NCBI GenBank assembly: GCA_030770545.1
Contig: CM061097.1
Span: 620,501-684,500, forward strand
Source of the DNA: Macropodus opercularis
Lineage: Eukaryota; Chordata; Actinopteri; Anabantiformes; Osphronemidae
Direction: 5' to 3'
Length of the DNA stretch: 64,000 bases
Within the stretch, counting starts at the first letter, position 1. Every line of letters starts with the position of its first letter. Both the position numbers and the translations under genes were made by a program. Below the pieces are notes generated by a model. That model was not told where the DNA came from and did no database searches. It was given only the letters and a program-made list of their open reading frames with translations. Shown here piece after piece: positions 32,000 to 43,383 of this stretch.

Positions 32000-34900
32000 C
32001 CTCATCAGACCACGCTGCACAGACTCGGGCTTTTATTGGCGACATGCTGTTCTAGCACTTGATCGGTTTTCATTAGATCTTTGTTTGTCTCCCACGGTGC
32101 TGCAGCAGAAGATGTGCCTGAACTCACTCTGCTTCACTTTACTGATCTGAAGTGACTAAAAACGATCTGTTTGTTCAGATGGGTCTGTCACAGGATGGAA
32201 ACAAAGTCCTGAGGGCTGCCAGCACAAGTATGGGCCGATACGCAGCGATGGCAGCTACGTGTGATAGAGCCTTGACTCTGCTTTAGACAAAGAGTTATTA
32301 TCTTCTGCTTTCAGGTAAATCAAGTGAAACCAGAGTGAAGGCTGAGCAGTGATGTGACTGAGCTGAAGGTGGTGTTATGGGCAGAGAGCTGCTCATTAAT
32401 GTTAGATGAGCGTGAGCGGGAGAAAGCATTACAAAGGAAAATGACACGGGAGCCCAGTGGTGAATTGACACAGTGATGCTGCACACGCTGCACGGAGCGA
32501 CTTCGTTTGATGCACGAGGCCACTGTGCTTAAAATGAAAATAAAGCTGCAGCAGCTAATTATCTCCTGTTTCAGGTGATCGTTTTAAATTGCCTGCACTT
32601 TGTCTCTTACTGTATCCAGTTATGTTCATCACTCTTTTATAACACACCCCACCTCCCCCCCACTGAGACTAGACCATACCAACTCTGACAGGCTGGGAGG
32701 GGGCTCGGCTGCAGTTCTGTGGCGAACGGCATCGTTTTGCTCCCAACAACCACCCCCGTTAAAGCGTGACCCGTCCAGAAAGCTCGTGATTTGTCTCCGG
32801 TGGCCCCTCTGGGCTTTCTGTCCTTGCACCAGAGGTGGGCACCAGGTCTGGGCTTTGTTCCCCTCCTTGTCTCTCGTTGCCTAGTGAGCCAGCCAGAGGA
32901 GCAGGCTGAACAAAGCCATGGGAGAGAGAGAGGAGCTTCTGGGAAGAAATGGCTCTCACTGACTCTGTCGCCTGGACAACCGGGTAAGAGAGGAAGGGAG
33001 GGAGCAGGAGCGAGAGAAAGGACTGGGGCATAAAAGGAGGAAAACACGTTATGAACTGAGATTAGAAGATTCCTGCAGAGTGTGGGGGGGTGGATGTTTC
33101 TGCGAGGGCTCTCCTGGCGTCTGAGTTATTAACTATGATAATAAAGCAGTAAACAATGATTTTTTCCTCACGGCAGAGTACGGAGGACATGAAATTGCCG
33201 AGCACAAGTTGAGCTCATTACAAGTGGACCCAGCAGGCCTGAACGCTCCACCTGTAATTCTGGTCTCCTCGGCCCCAGGTAAGGCTCTGCCTCACGCCGC
33301 AGACGTTCGCTTTCATAAGGACAATGAAACCGTTTGATTACGTGGACGATGAAAAAGTCAGAAATGGGTTTAAAAAAAAAACAGCAGCATGAGCCAATTC
33401 CTGTTTTCTTGCAGGTAGTTTGGAGCACAGGCATTGTTCATCTGAGAAACTCAGAGACAGGTAAGTTTCACCTCTGAATGTCTCCATGTCACATTACTCT
33501 GCCACCGACAAACTACCTGCAACACAGAATCTGGATTATTTGTGAAGGAAGCACAGGAATTCAACAGTAAGACTAAACACCGTCGCTGGATGCAAATGGT
33601 TCTGAGAGTTTGACTTGAACTCAGGTGTGTAATGGATATGAGGCACGTGTGCTGTACAATGCTGCTGAGCGCTCATGCATAAGGAAAATATTCACAGCCT
33701 GGTGGAGAAATCAATGCCCCTTTAAATGAGGTGGCTGAGTTCACACCTCGCTCAGCGTGAGCATGTCAGCAACGCAGGTTGAAAATCTGTCACTGCTGTG
33801 GAGGAGAGACGTAAAGAAAACACACGAAGGCTGTAGAGGGCGAAGGGTCCGTGCTGACTTCACCACACAACCCAGAGAACATGCTGACACTCAGCTTATT
33901 CTCCTTTTATTGGAGAAAAAATACACACTGCAAAACCCGGACCTTCAGTTCACAACCACACACACGCCATCGATACAGCTGCCGAGCTTCCCACGAACAA
34001 GCGGCTCCAACACGAAGTCCCAGACTCAACAGAAAAACTGGCGCAGCCTCGTTTCTCATGTGACTGAGGTTTCATAGTTTGAAACCAAATAGATGATGCT
34101 GTGATACAGCTTCAGCTCTGAGTCTACAATTAACTAATAATGCAGCGTTATTACCAACACTCATACGGAGACATTTTTATGGGCACAATGTTAAATGACT
34201 CTATTTTTAATCACCTGTGTCCTAATCTTTGCTGAACGATAGCGGCGCTGAACAACTCAGGCAGCTTGTAAACACATTAGTTCATGGCTCAGAATGACGG
34301 CACGTCACACGTTTAACAGGGTTAAATGCTTCCTTAACTGTCGACCTCTGACCTGAAACAACCCACAATCCTGTGAATATCGCGTTTGCGGGTCCAGCCT
34401 TCGCTTGGATCATTCTCTTTCTCGCTGCATCTCTCGGTTCGGCGGTTTATCGTTTCCTGTGGATTAGGTGTCATGTTTAAAACAAGCAGGACGGATGAAA
34501 CGTCTCAGGCTTGAATGAATTCTTTTCCTACAATTAGCAGCTGCGTCTATTTACTGTAAGCGCAGAATGACACAAGGTCCCACACATCAGCGATAAGTGT
34601 CTTCGATGTACAGCTTCCATGCTCTTTCTACCCTGTTCGTGAGTTTGCCTGGTGTCTCTCTCACAGGACGAGCTGAGCCTGGTCCTCTGCCCATTAAACT
34701 AATGAATAAATACAGTATTGATATTCAGCTCAATTGAATCGCTTTCATGAAGGGGAAATCGGCCTCAGACTGAATGAGCGTGTAAACCTGTGGGTTTTAG
34801 ACAGATTAGCGGAGCCGCAGAGCTGAGCTGCTCCATTAGCTGAGGCTCGTCTCGTTTTCTGCTTTAACTCAAGTGTAAGATCAGTGTAAGTGTAAATCAA

Positions 34901-35488
34901 CCAGCCTGCGGTTCATTTAACTTTCCTCTGCAGAGTCTTCGTCATTTTTACAAACACTGATTAAATCCTGATTTGGTCATTTATTTTCCGTGATGGACTT
35001 TCACCGTCCTGCCTGGCTGACCTTGTCCTCGAGCGAACGGATGAGCCGCTGCAGTCGTGGGCCGGGATGCAAAGTGTCACCTTCTGACACTAATAGTCAC
35101 AGGCTGCTCATCACAGGACACGAATCCTGTGTTATTTCACAGCTCTGTAATATCTCGCTGGCGTTTCCTGTCAGTAATTAGACGAGTGAGATGATTTAAT
35201 TTGCTGCAGAGCAGACGTTGACTGCTGATACAAAGCCACAGGCTGAGTCTCTCCAGGTAATGATGGCTGACAGGGTTGGAACGCAATCACAGCTTTTAGC
35301 CTGTCTCACCTCCGAGCATCTGTGATCAGCATCTTAAAGCAGGACCAGCCAGCGTGTTCTCATAAAGGCTCTCTGCTCGCTCATGTGAGCTGCCAGTGAA
35401 GGCCTTTGGTTCATTCTCATGTCCACAGCGTTGGCGCGTTCCTTGTGCTTAAAGGTGATGCTGATGTGCTGTTCTCGGCCCCTGACAG
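32000..35488 (+). other. dnm1l-disp3 spacer, possible disp3 5' UTR exons
   Basis: No coding gene is recognised. Two segments have good splice borders on the plus strand: 33177-33278 (CGGCAG before, GTAAGG after) and 33415-33460 (TTCTTGCAG before, GTAAGT after). The first disp3 coding exon is preceded by an acceptor at 35488, so at least one 5' noncoding exon must lie upstream, and these are candidates. The rest shows no repeats or genes I can name. Confidence 0.3.
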
Positions 35489-35496
35489 GTGCCAGC

Positions 35497-38400
35497 ATGG
35501 ATGTGGAGGATGAGCCGCTGCTGTTTCAGACCGGCTGGGGAGCAGAGGAGGAAGAGGAAGATGAAGAGGAAGGAGCCGCAGCACGACAGAGGCCTTTCTC
35601 TGATACGTGTGGGGTGTGGAGGGCGGTGGGGTGGGTTTACACGCAGCCCGGGGCCAGTGGGGCGGTTTTAGGCGGCGCCGTCCTGCTGCCGTGTGCCCTC
35701 TTCCTCTACATGCTGTTCTACTGCCCCCCTCTGGACATAGACCTCTCCTACAGTGCCTTTGAGGTTCACAGTCACTTCTCTGCCGAGCGCTTTGACGCCC
35801 TCACCATAGCTGTTAAAACTCAGCTGGGGTCCTGGGACAGACGCAGGCGAGACTTAGATGACAGCGAGTCTGAGGCCCTGAGGGAGCTGCTGTTGGAGAA
35901 GCTGGGCAACAGGACGGATAATGAGGGCAGGAGGTCCTCCACTCCTCAAAGCGGCCCTTTCCCAGCAGGAGGTGATCAGAAGGGAGGGAGCAGAGGTCAA
36001 AGGAGGGAGCGCGATCTGGGAAGTCACAGAGCAGAGGAGGAAGAGGAGGAGCGACCATCGAGTCCTACTTCTCCTCTCATTAGAGGACGAAGGTTTTCTC
36101 CCAATTATTACTTGCAGAGCCAAGCTCTGTGGAGGATCGAGCTGGTGTTCGTAGCCCAGGGGGCTGGCGATCGCAACATCTTCGCCCCAGAACGTCTGCA
36201 GACGATTCACAACGTGGAGCGTCTCCTGATGCAGCACCCGCAGTTCCACCAGTTCTGCTGGAAGCCTCTGGAGGTGCTGAGGGATCTGCCACTGGGTCCA
36301 TCGTACTGCTCCCCACCCAGCTCCCTCCTGTCCTACCTCTACCCCAGTGAGAGAGGCGGCAAAATCTACTACGACGGCATGGGCCCGGACCTGGCAGATG
36401 TGCAGGGTGGGTCTAAGGCCAGACACGCCTAGTGGTAAACGAACACCTAACTGTGCTCATTGGGTTCTCGTGTTCTGCTTTGTAGGATCTCTGAGTCTGG
36501 CCATCACCCACCCACAGTTCTACTGGTACGTGGACGAGAGTCTGACCCCGGAGCATCTCTCCTCCTCCCTCCTACGCAGTGAGATCCACTTCGGGGCTCC
36601 GCTGCCTTCCTACTACTCCCTGCAGGACCGAGCTGAGGAGCAGAGAGCTCGTTTCAAACGCTTCGTGGTTGAGTATGCAGACATGTTGGCCAAGCAGTCG
36701 ACCAGGTCAGGACCCGACGCAGCAGCATCACTGCTTCCCCCTGCTGTCCGTGCTGACGTGAGTTGTGTTGACCCAGCCAGGTGAAGGTGCTGTACGGGGG
36801 CACGGAGCTGTTCGATGATGAGGTGAGGCACACGTTCCACAACGACATGATGCTGGCCGTCATCAGCGGAGCCTGCATCGCGCTGCTCGTCTGCCTGCTC
36901 ACCTCCTTCTCCGGTACCGTGACCCGCCTCCACCGCTGTGTCCACGACGTTGCGTGCGTGTTGGTCATCTTCTTGTTTTCTCTGTAGTGTTTCTGACTTT
37001 CTTCGGACTGGCGAGCATCGGCCTGAGCTGCTTGATGGCTCTGTTCTTGTACCACGTGGTGTTTGGTGTGCGGTACCTGGGCATCCTCAACGGAGTGGCA
37101 GCTTTTGTTATTATTGGAATTGGTGAGAAAAGTTCATTTTCTTTAAGTAGATTAGAGTTTTTCCGCTCAGAAGCTTCTCTGGGCCTCTCAGTTTATTGTG
37201 TTAATTGAGTTAATCCATACAAGTGTAACACAACACTGTGGTTTCACAGTTTGGCTTCCTGACCCATAAACTCCAGGAAGCCACAGGCCACGTGAGGCCG
37301 TATCATCTCACATTAATGTGATGTTTCGCTCTCTGTCGTCTCTCAGGGGTGGATGATGTGTTTGTGTTCATCAGCACCTTCCGACAGGCCTCTCACCTGC
37401 TCCAGCCGCTGCAGAGAATGATCTACACCATTAAAACAGCTGGACGAGCCACTTTCCTGACATCCTTCACGACCGCGGCCGCCTACGCGGCCAACACGTT
37501 CTCACAGGTGATCACAGAGGGTCAGAGCAGAACGGCGGCTGTGCATGAAGGGAAGCTTCTCTCAGCAGCCATTTTCACGTGATAAGCACAAATTGAACGT
37601 TTCAAGGTCCTTTACACTGTGTCTGCTTTGCCTGACGCTCAGATTCCAGCCGTGCATGACTTCGGCCTGTTCATGGCCCTCATTGTCAGCTGTTGCTGGC
37701 TGTGGGTGTCTGTCCTGATGCCAGCTGCCCTGTGTATCTGGACTCAGCATGTGGAGCCTCGCGAGCATTCGTGGCTGAATGGGTGAGGCCTTACCCCTGG
37801 CTGGTGTGACGGTGTTTGGCACCACGGGGGCGATGTAATCCCTTCAGCTGTCTCTCTCCCTGAACTGCTGCAGGTGGTTTTCGAGCCTGTCAGCGAGCCA
37901 CGGCCCTCTGTCGGACGAGGACGGTGATGTGGCCCTGCTGTCAGTGGACGTGGATCCAGGTGAGATTACCGCGACCGATGCAGGCAGTAAAACGCTGCGG
38001 CGCACTAAAGCCGCCGTCTTTGTCTTGGACAGACTCGTGCGACACAGACGGCGACGCAGCCGTTCTGTCCCTGTCCGTGGAGACGCCGCTGGCCCCTGCA
38101 GGGCAGCACGTGGGGGTGGTGAGCACTAAGCTCCAACGGGCCCTGAGGCGTTTAGTGGCAGAGCCGGCGGTGGAGCAGCGGAAAGCTGTTCTAGGTGAGA
38201 CTGGGTCGTGGTCTGGCTTTGTGTAGACGAGCTGATCTACCCTCCCACCAGGAGCGGCCCCAGTCGCTCATCGTTGTCTTCGTGCTCGCCCAGGGTCCTT
38301 CCTCCTGGTTCTCCTGCTTTCTGCCGGGTGCTGCTGTCTCCTGAGGCCGGCCACTCACGCGCCTCTGCTTTTCCGGCCGGACACAAACCTCCAGACCCTG

Positions 38401-41201
38401 CTGGCTTTGAGAAGCAACCTCAGCGGTCAAGGCATCTCTTGCCCCATGTGCTCAGGTGAACCTGCCAGGATCCTCAGCAGCTCCACCGCGTAAGGAACAA
38501 ACAGGTCTAAAGTGTGGTTTCCTGCAGGTGTGTTCATGGAGAAGCCTCACACTCTGAACGGCCACATGTCCCCGTCAGCGTTTAAGTTCTCTACACATCA
38601 GCAAACCTCCAGCGCTTCAGTAAAAAACAAAGGTAAAACACAGCTTTGCTTTGCGGTGTGAACATGACTTGCTGTTAGTTTTTATGACGTACTGCTTTTC
38701 AGGCTCGCTGCTGACGGTGTACATATCAAAGCTGGACCTCGTGGGCTCTGCGGCGCTTTACCGGTTCTCCCTCAGCCCCAACACCACCCGCCCATGGAGA
38801 CGGTGCAGCTCAGAGCATGAAGAGGTGTCTTCCTTCCAGGTGTGCACCTCAACTTGATGCTTGCTTTTAATTAGCTCCAAACTGTGATGTGCCAGGAAAG
38901 CGGCTAATAGCAGACGTGGTCTTATCTGAACAGGTTTACAGTGAGCCCTGCAGCAACTACACCACTAGGATGACAGTGTGCGTTTCCCACGTGCACCAGC
39001 CGTTCCCCAGCTGGATGATCACGTCCGGCTCATGTGACGGCCGCCGCGGCTGGACGCCAGACTTTTCCTTTTATGTAGCAGCGTCTCAGCAGCAGCACAG
39101 CAGGTGAAAGCACAGAGGAACATGGAGCATGAAGATGTTTCAGGGGCGTATCTGTCACTTCAACTCTGCTTCCTCCATAGGAGACTGTACTTTGCGCAGC
39201 GCCGCCCGAGTCCTCATCCCAGCAGAGTGTGCGTCGACCCACCTGGCTGCCTCGTCGGCTCTGGGCCTGATGGGCCCACACAGGGAGCCTTTTATGCTCC
39301 TCTTCCCAGCGGTAAGCAGGCAGGCGTCACACCAGGATAACTAGCTTCAACGAACCATCACAAAGTCCTGAGAGGTTCGTTTCTGGTTCTGTTTTCAAAG
39401 GCTCCTCCTTAGCCGCCAGGACGACACCGTCCAAGACGTTTGGCTTCAACCCCTGCGGCGGAGGCGTCTGTGGCCAACCAGCGGTGCGTCCTTTGGTCGA
39501 CACCGGGGCCATGGTTTTTGTGGTGTTTGGGATCCTGGGAGTCAATCGAACTGGACAAAGGGACAACCACGTTATCGGAGACATGGTGAGGGTGCAAATG
39601 AATGAGACCCAACAGAGAGTAGCGCCAAGGTTCATGTTGAAATGGTTTGTGTTTCTTGCCTTCTTTTCTCCAAAGGGCAGCATCATATTGGATCCAGACT
39701 TCGATATCTTTCAGGAAATGGGGCATCTTTGCAAAATCTGTAAAGCTGTTAGTGCAAACAGAAAACTTGTGAAGCCAGGAGGAGCCCAGTGCCTGCCCTC
39801 AGGTGACACAACCCTCCGATCCTGGGATGTCAAGCAAATCAAACTGAGAAATTCACTCGAGTCCAACACTAGATCGATGCACACGTCACATTAAATTACG
39901 TCTAGAATAACTGCCTTTGGTTCCTTCCAGGCAACAAACTGTCTTCTGTTCTGCCTCTCCTCCATCCTGACTGCCACGCTCTCCCTGAACCCAACCTGCT
40001 CCCGGGTCAACTCTCCCACGGAGCGGTGGGAATGCACGGAGGCAAGGTCCGCTGGCTGTCCATGGCCTTCGAATCTGTGAGTACCTCATTATCTTTGTGC
40101 GGCAGACAGCAGGTGACATCTCTAATGATCTCACCGCTCTGCTCCCAAGACCACATACAAGGGGAAGTCCTCCTTCCAGACCTATTCTGACTTCCTTCAG
40201 TGGGAGAACTTTATTCAGGAGCAACTTTCCAACCTGCCGAAGTCGTCCGCTCTGCACCGAGGCTTCCAGACCTGTGAGCACTGGAAGCAGATTTTTATGG
40301 AAATCATAGGCAAGTGGTACCCATGTCCAAGAGATGCTGTTTCCTGGAAACTCAGGAGACGTGAATCACTGAATCGCTGCTCTGTCCAGGTGTGGAGAGC
40401 GCCCTCTGGAGTCTGCTGCTGTCTCTGGCCATCTGCGTAGCAGCCGTGTCTGTGTTCACGGCACATCCTCTGCTGCTGCTACCTGTGCTCGTGACCATCG
40501 TAGGTAAGAGGAGGGCGTGACTGGCCGTGGCGTCTAGAGGGAAGCCGTGGTGGGATCCTGTGTCACTGTGGGTTTCTCAACAGGTGTTATCTGTCTGGTG
40601 GTGGCTGTCATGTATTGGCTGGGCTGGGAGATGGGAGCAGTGGAGGCCATTTCTCTGTCTATACTAGTGGGGTCCTCGGTAGATTACTGCCTGCACCTGG
40701 TGGAGGGATACCTGCTGGCAGGACAGACCGGGCCCCCGGAGCCAGGCTCCAACTCAGTATGTAGAAGAATGCTTTCAATAAAACCAGCACGAAGCCTCAA
40801 GGTAAAAACCAGCAGCTCGTCCCATCACGTGTGTTTGTTCGCAGGAGCTCCCATCTGAGAGGCAGAGACGAACCCTGGAGGCAGTGAACCACGTGGGCGT
40901 TGCCATAGTGTCCAGCGCCGTTACCACGGTGATCTCCACAGTCCCTCTCTTCTTCTGTGTCATTGTGCCTTTCGCCAAGTTCGGTCAGATCGTGGCCATT
41001 AACACGGCCGTGTCCATTTTGTTCACCCTCACCGTGACTGTGGCCATGCTGGCCTGCCTGGCCCCCGCCCGCTTCAGCAGACCCCCCGGGGCCGTGCTGA
41101 AGGCCGGCCTGGCTGTGGCGGCAGCCGCAGCCCTGGGAGCTGCTCTGTGCTGGGTGGGACGGCGGCTGGGAGCCGCGGCCTGGCCGTCGATCAGCACGTG
41201 A
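35497..41201 (+). CDS. disp3: Dispatched homolog 3 (DISP3/PTCHD2)
   Basis: Twenty coding exons: 35497-36406, 36486-36705, 36777-36913, 36988-37122, 37347-37507, 37643-37782, 37874-37959, 38033-38194, 38252-38455, 38528-38632, 38703-38839, 38934-39103, 39181-39311, 39401-39585, 39676-39802, 39931-40076, 40150-40309, 40390-40503, 40584-40756 and 40845-41201. They total 3960 nt, or 1319 residues. The start is MDVEDEPLL; an upstream in-frame Met at 35419 lies before the acceptor at 35488 and was not used. The protein is an RND/patched-type multipass membrane protein with a sterol-sensing region (FLTFFGLASIGLSCL, GIGVDDVFVF). A second charged TM motif VGSSVDYCLHLVEGY lies near the C-terminus. Extracellular loops such as YCSPPSSLLSYLYPSERGG and RPLVDTGAMVFVVFG match vertebrate DISP3. 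DISP3 is linked to sterol, thyroid-hormone and neural functions. Intron 17 uses a GC donor. Confidence 0.97.
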
Positions 41202-41963
41202 AGCCCGGGCGTTGATGTCAGACCGACTGTAAGCACTGTCTGCTCTTCATGTTTAGGGGGATGTCATAGCAGCAAATGATCTTCACAGCACAAAGATGTC
41301 AGTCAGCACCATTCATAGAAGCACTTTTTTCACTTGTATTCATTGGTGGATTGTATTGGAAAGAAAATCCTCGTCCACTGTGTTTTCGTTTGGTGTAAAA
41401 TGAGTGTGAGTCATAGTAGTGGAGTAATTCAGCTCAGCCTGGAGGTGATCAGATCCACGACGTCCCGGCTGGTCTGTGACCTGCTTTTGTGAAGATCAGT
41501 GTTCACACGATTCACGCTCATCTTGCGAGACGTCTTGTTTTCTAGTACTTTCCTGATTGTACTGAATGTTTTCTGCCACACTTAAAGGTTCTGATGTCCG
41601 GTGGCTGGAGTAAACGTCGTACGAGCCAGAGTTTATACTGTGCAGCTCTATGTAATTTCATGTAGAAATGTCTGTGCGCTGCTCTCACACTTTCAAGTGA
41701 AGCTGATTACGCCGGAACTTACCTCCAGAGATCGTCCTCTTTTACAAGTTTATATCTCAGAAGTCAAACTGCTTCAAACTCTATTTTTGTTATCAGGACA
41801 AATTGAAAGAAGCCTCGTCAGCTCCTCAGGTGTCCCTCCGTGGAAACCCTCAGCCTGGAGAACCACTCCCACCAGCTCCGGTCGGGGCCATATGTCAAAC
41901 CGCGAACAGGAACGGACTCCAGGGCAGTAAATTTCACTAGTGTGCGTTTACTTGTGAATGTCA

Positions 41964-41969
41964 AATAAA
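41964..41969 (+). terminator. disp3 poly(A) signal AATAAA
   Basis: This AATAAA is followed by a GT-rich stretch, 760 bp past the disp3 stop codon. It is the first strong plus-strand hexamer after the gene. Confidence 0.6.
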
Positions 41970-42526
41970 GCAAGTGCGGCAAGCATGAGGTGTTTTTTTG
42001 TGGAAGCTCAGCCCCGTTGTCCTCGGCATCGTTATGTAACACAGGAAGATAAAAAACGTGCCACGGTTTGCTTCCGCATAATTACTAGACATCATGGCTT
42101 CAATGAATCGCACTCGTCCATGCAAGACGATAAATGCAGTGACGTCCATTGGGAGGAACCTTTGTCCGTTGCTTTACTTTAGCAGCACTACATTTATTAT
42201 TCTGAAGGAAACGGAGGACATCACCAACCACCAGACTTTCCAATAGTCAACTTCTTCACGTTGCTGCATGTCGAGGATCAGGAGTGAAGACCCACTTTGG
42301 ACTGTAGCCTGTGATTCTGAATGCAGAGAACTTTATAAGGTGTCAAACTGCGGATAATCAGACAAAACTGAGCTCAAGCAGATGTGACGCCTCCATGCTA
42401 ACTGGATGGGTATGACAGTAAGGCTACTCTCGCCAGGTCCAGGCTCATAACATTCATTAAAGAAGAGGCCTTTTCTCCACACACATTTTCCATCAGAACT
42501 GTGAAACACTGAAACAAAGTCATCTC

Positions 42527-42532
42527 TTTATT
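42527..42532 (-). terminator. Possible bmp1 poly(A) signal AATAAA (minus strand)
   Basis: TTTATT on the plus strand gives AATAAA on the minus strand, about 850 bp past the bmp1 stop. It would leave roughly 560 bp between the disp3 and bmp1 3' ends. Confidence 0.45.
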
Positions 42533-43383
42533 ACCCCCGTTACAGGGCACACAATGTTCAAGTATGCCTGAGGAACTAAACGGAGCAATTAAAGAAAAAT
42601 AGAAAAGATAAAATGCATAAAAAAGGCGAACCGGCATCGCACAAAAATCCCCAAGCTCATGGTTTTGGAACAATTCACTGTAAAGTGCTACTGGACTGAG
42701 CTGAAAAAAAGCACACGTTCCCTTTGAAAGATCATATACATTATTTTATACATGGAGGTACAGAAATGCCAGTCGTCAGGCAGAAGACACGGACCACATC
42801 TCACTGCTCAGTCCTTTAGTAACATCTGCTCACGTGATTTGATGGACAAAGCCAAGCGCACGTGCTGGTGTCGTCCTCTCCTTGGAATTACATGCAACTG
42901 ACGAACGTACAGTATCAAAAGCTCAAGTCCTTCTACATAGGAAGGTGAGGACAGCGATGCGTTCCATTCCTTCTCGCCCTGGATGTGGTGGGCTGGCCGA
43001 CAAAAGCAGGGATCCGTCCAGCTGATGCCTGCCTTCCTACAGGTCCTGAGAAACCACGGTCTTCCTTTTAAAAGACAAAATATCTGGGAGGGGACTGAGT
43101 CCATCAGATTTCCCCTAATGTCCAGCTAAACACATTCACCCTCCCCAACCCCAATCATAAAAAGGTAAAAACAAGGTGTACTGCAGAATGGCTTTACTCC
43201 TCACAGTCTGTGGGGGGAGCTAGAGCCCCTAGGAGCTGAGGTGCGGTTGGTAGTTTTCCGGCTGCTCTGCTGCGTCAGATTCAGGTTTGTGGCCGAAGGT
43301 TTCCGAGCGTCGGGCTGGCGCCTCCCCAGGGGGCCCCTCCGTTTGCCCCTGTGCCCCGCGCGGCCCCTTCTGGCCCCTGCTGG

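Noticed and set aside
35419..35496. Upstream in-frame Met for disp3
   Set aside because: The 26 extra residues precede an acceptor AG at 35487-35488 and are not like DISP3, whereas MDVEDEPLL at 35497 matches the family N-terminus.
35813..36426. Minus-strand frames of up to 190 codons over the first disp3 exon
   Set aside because: They are shadows of the GC-rich disp3 coding exon, which matches DISP3 on the plus strand.
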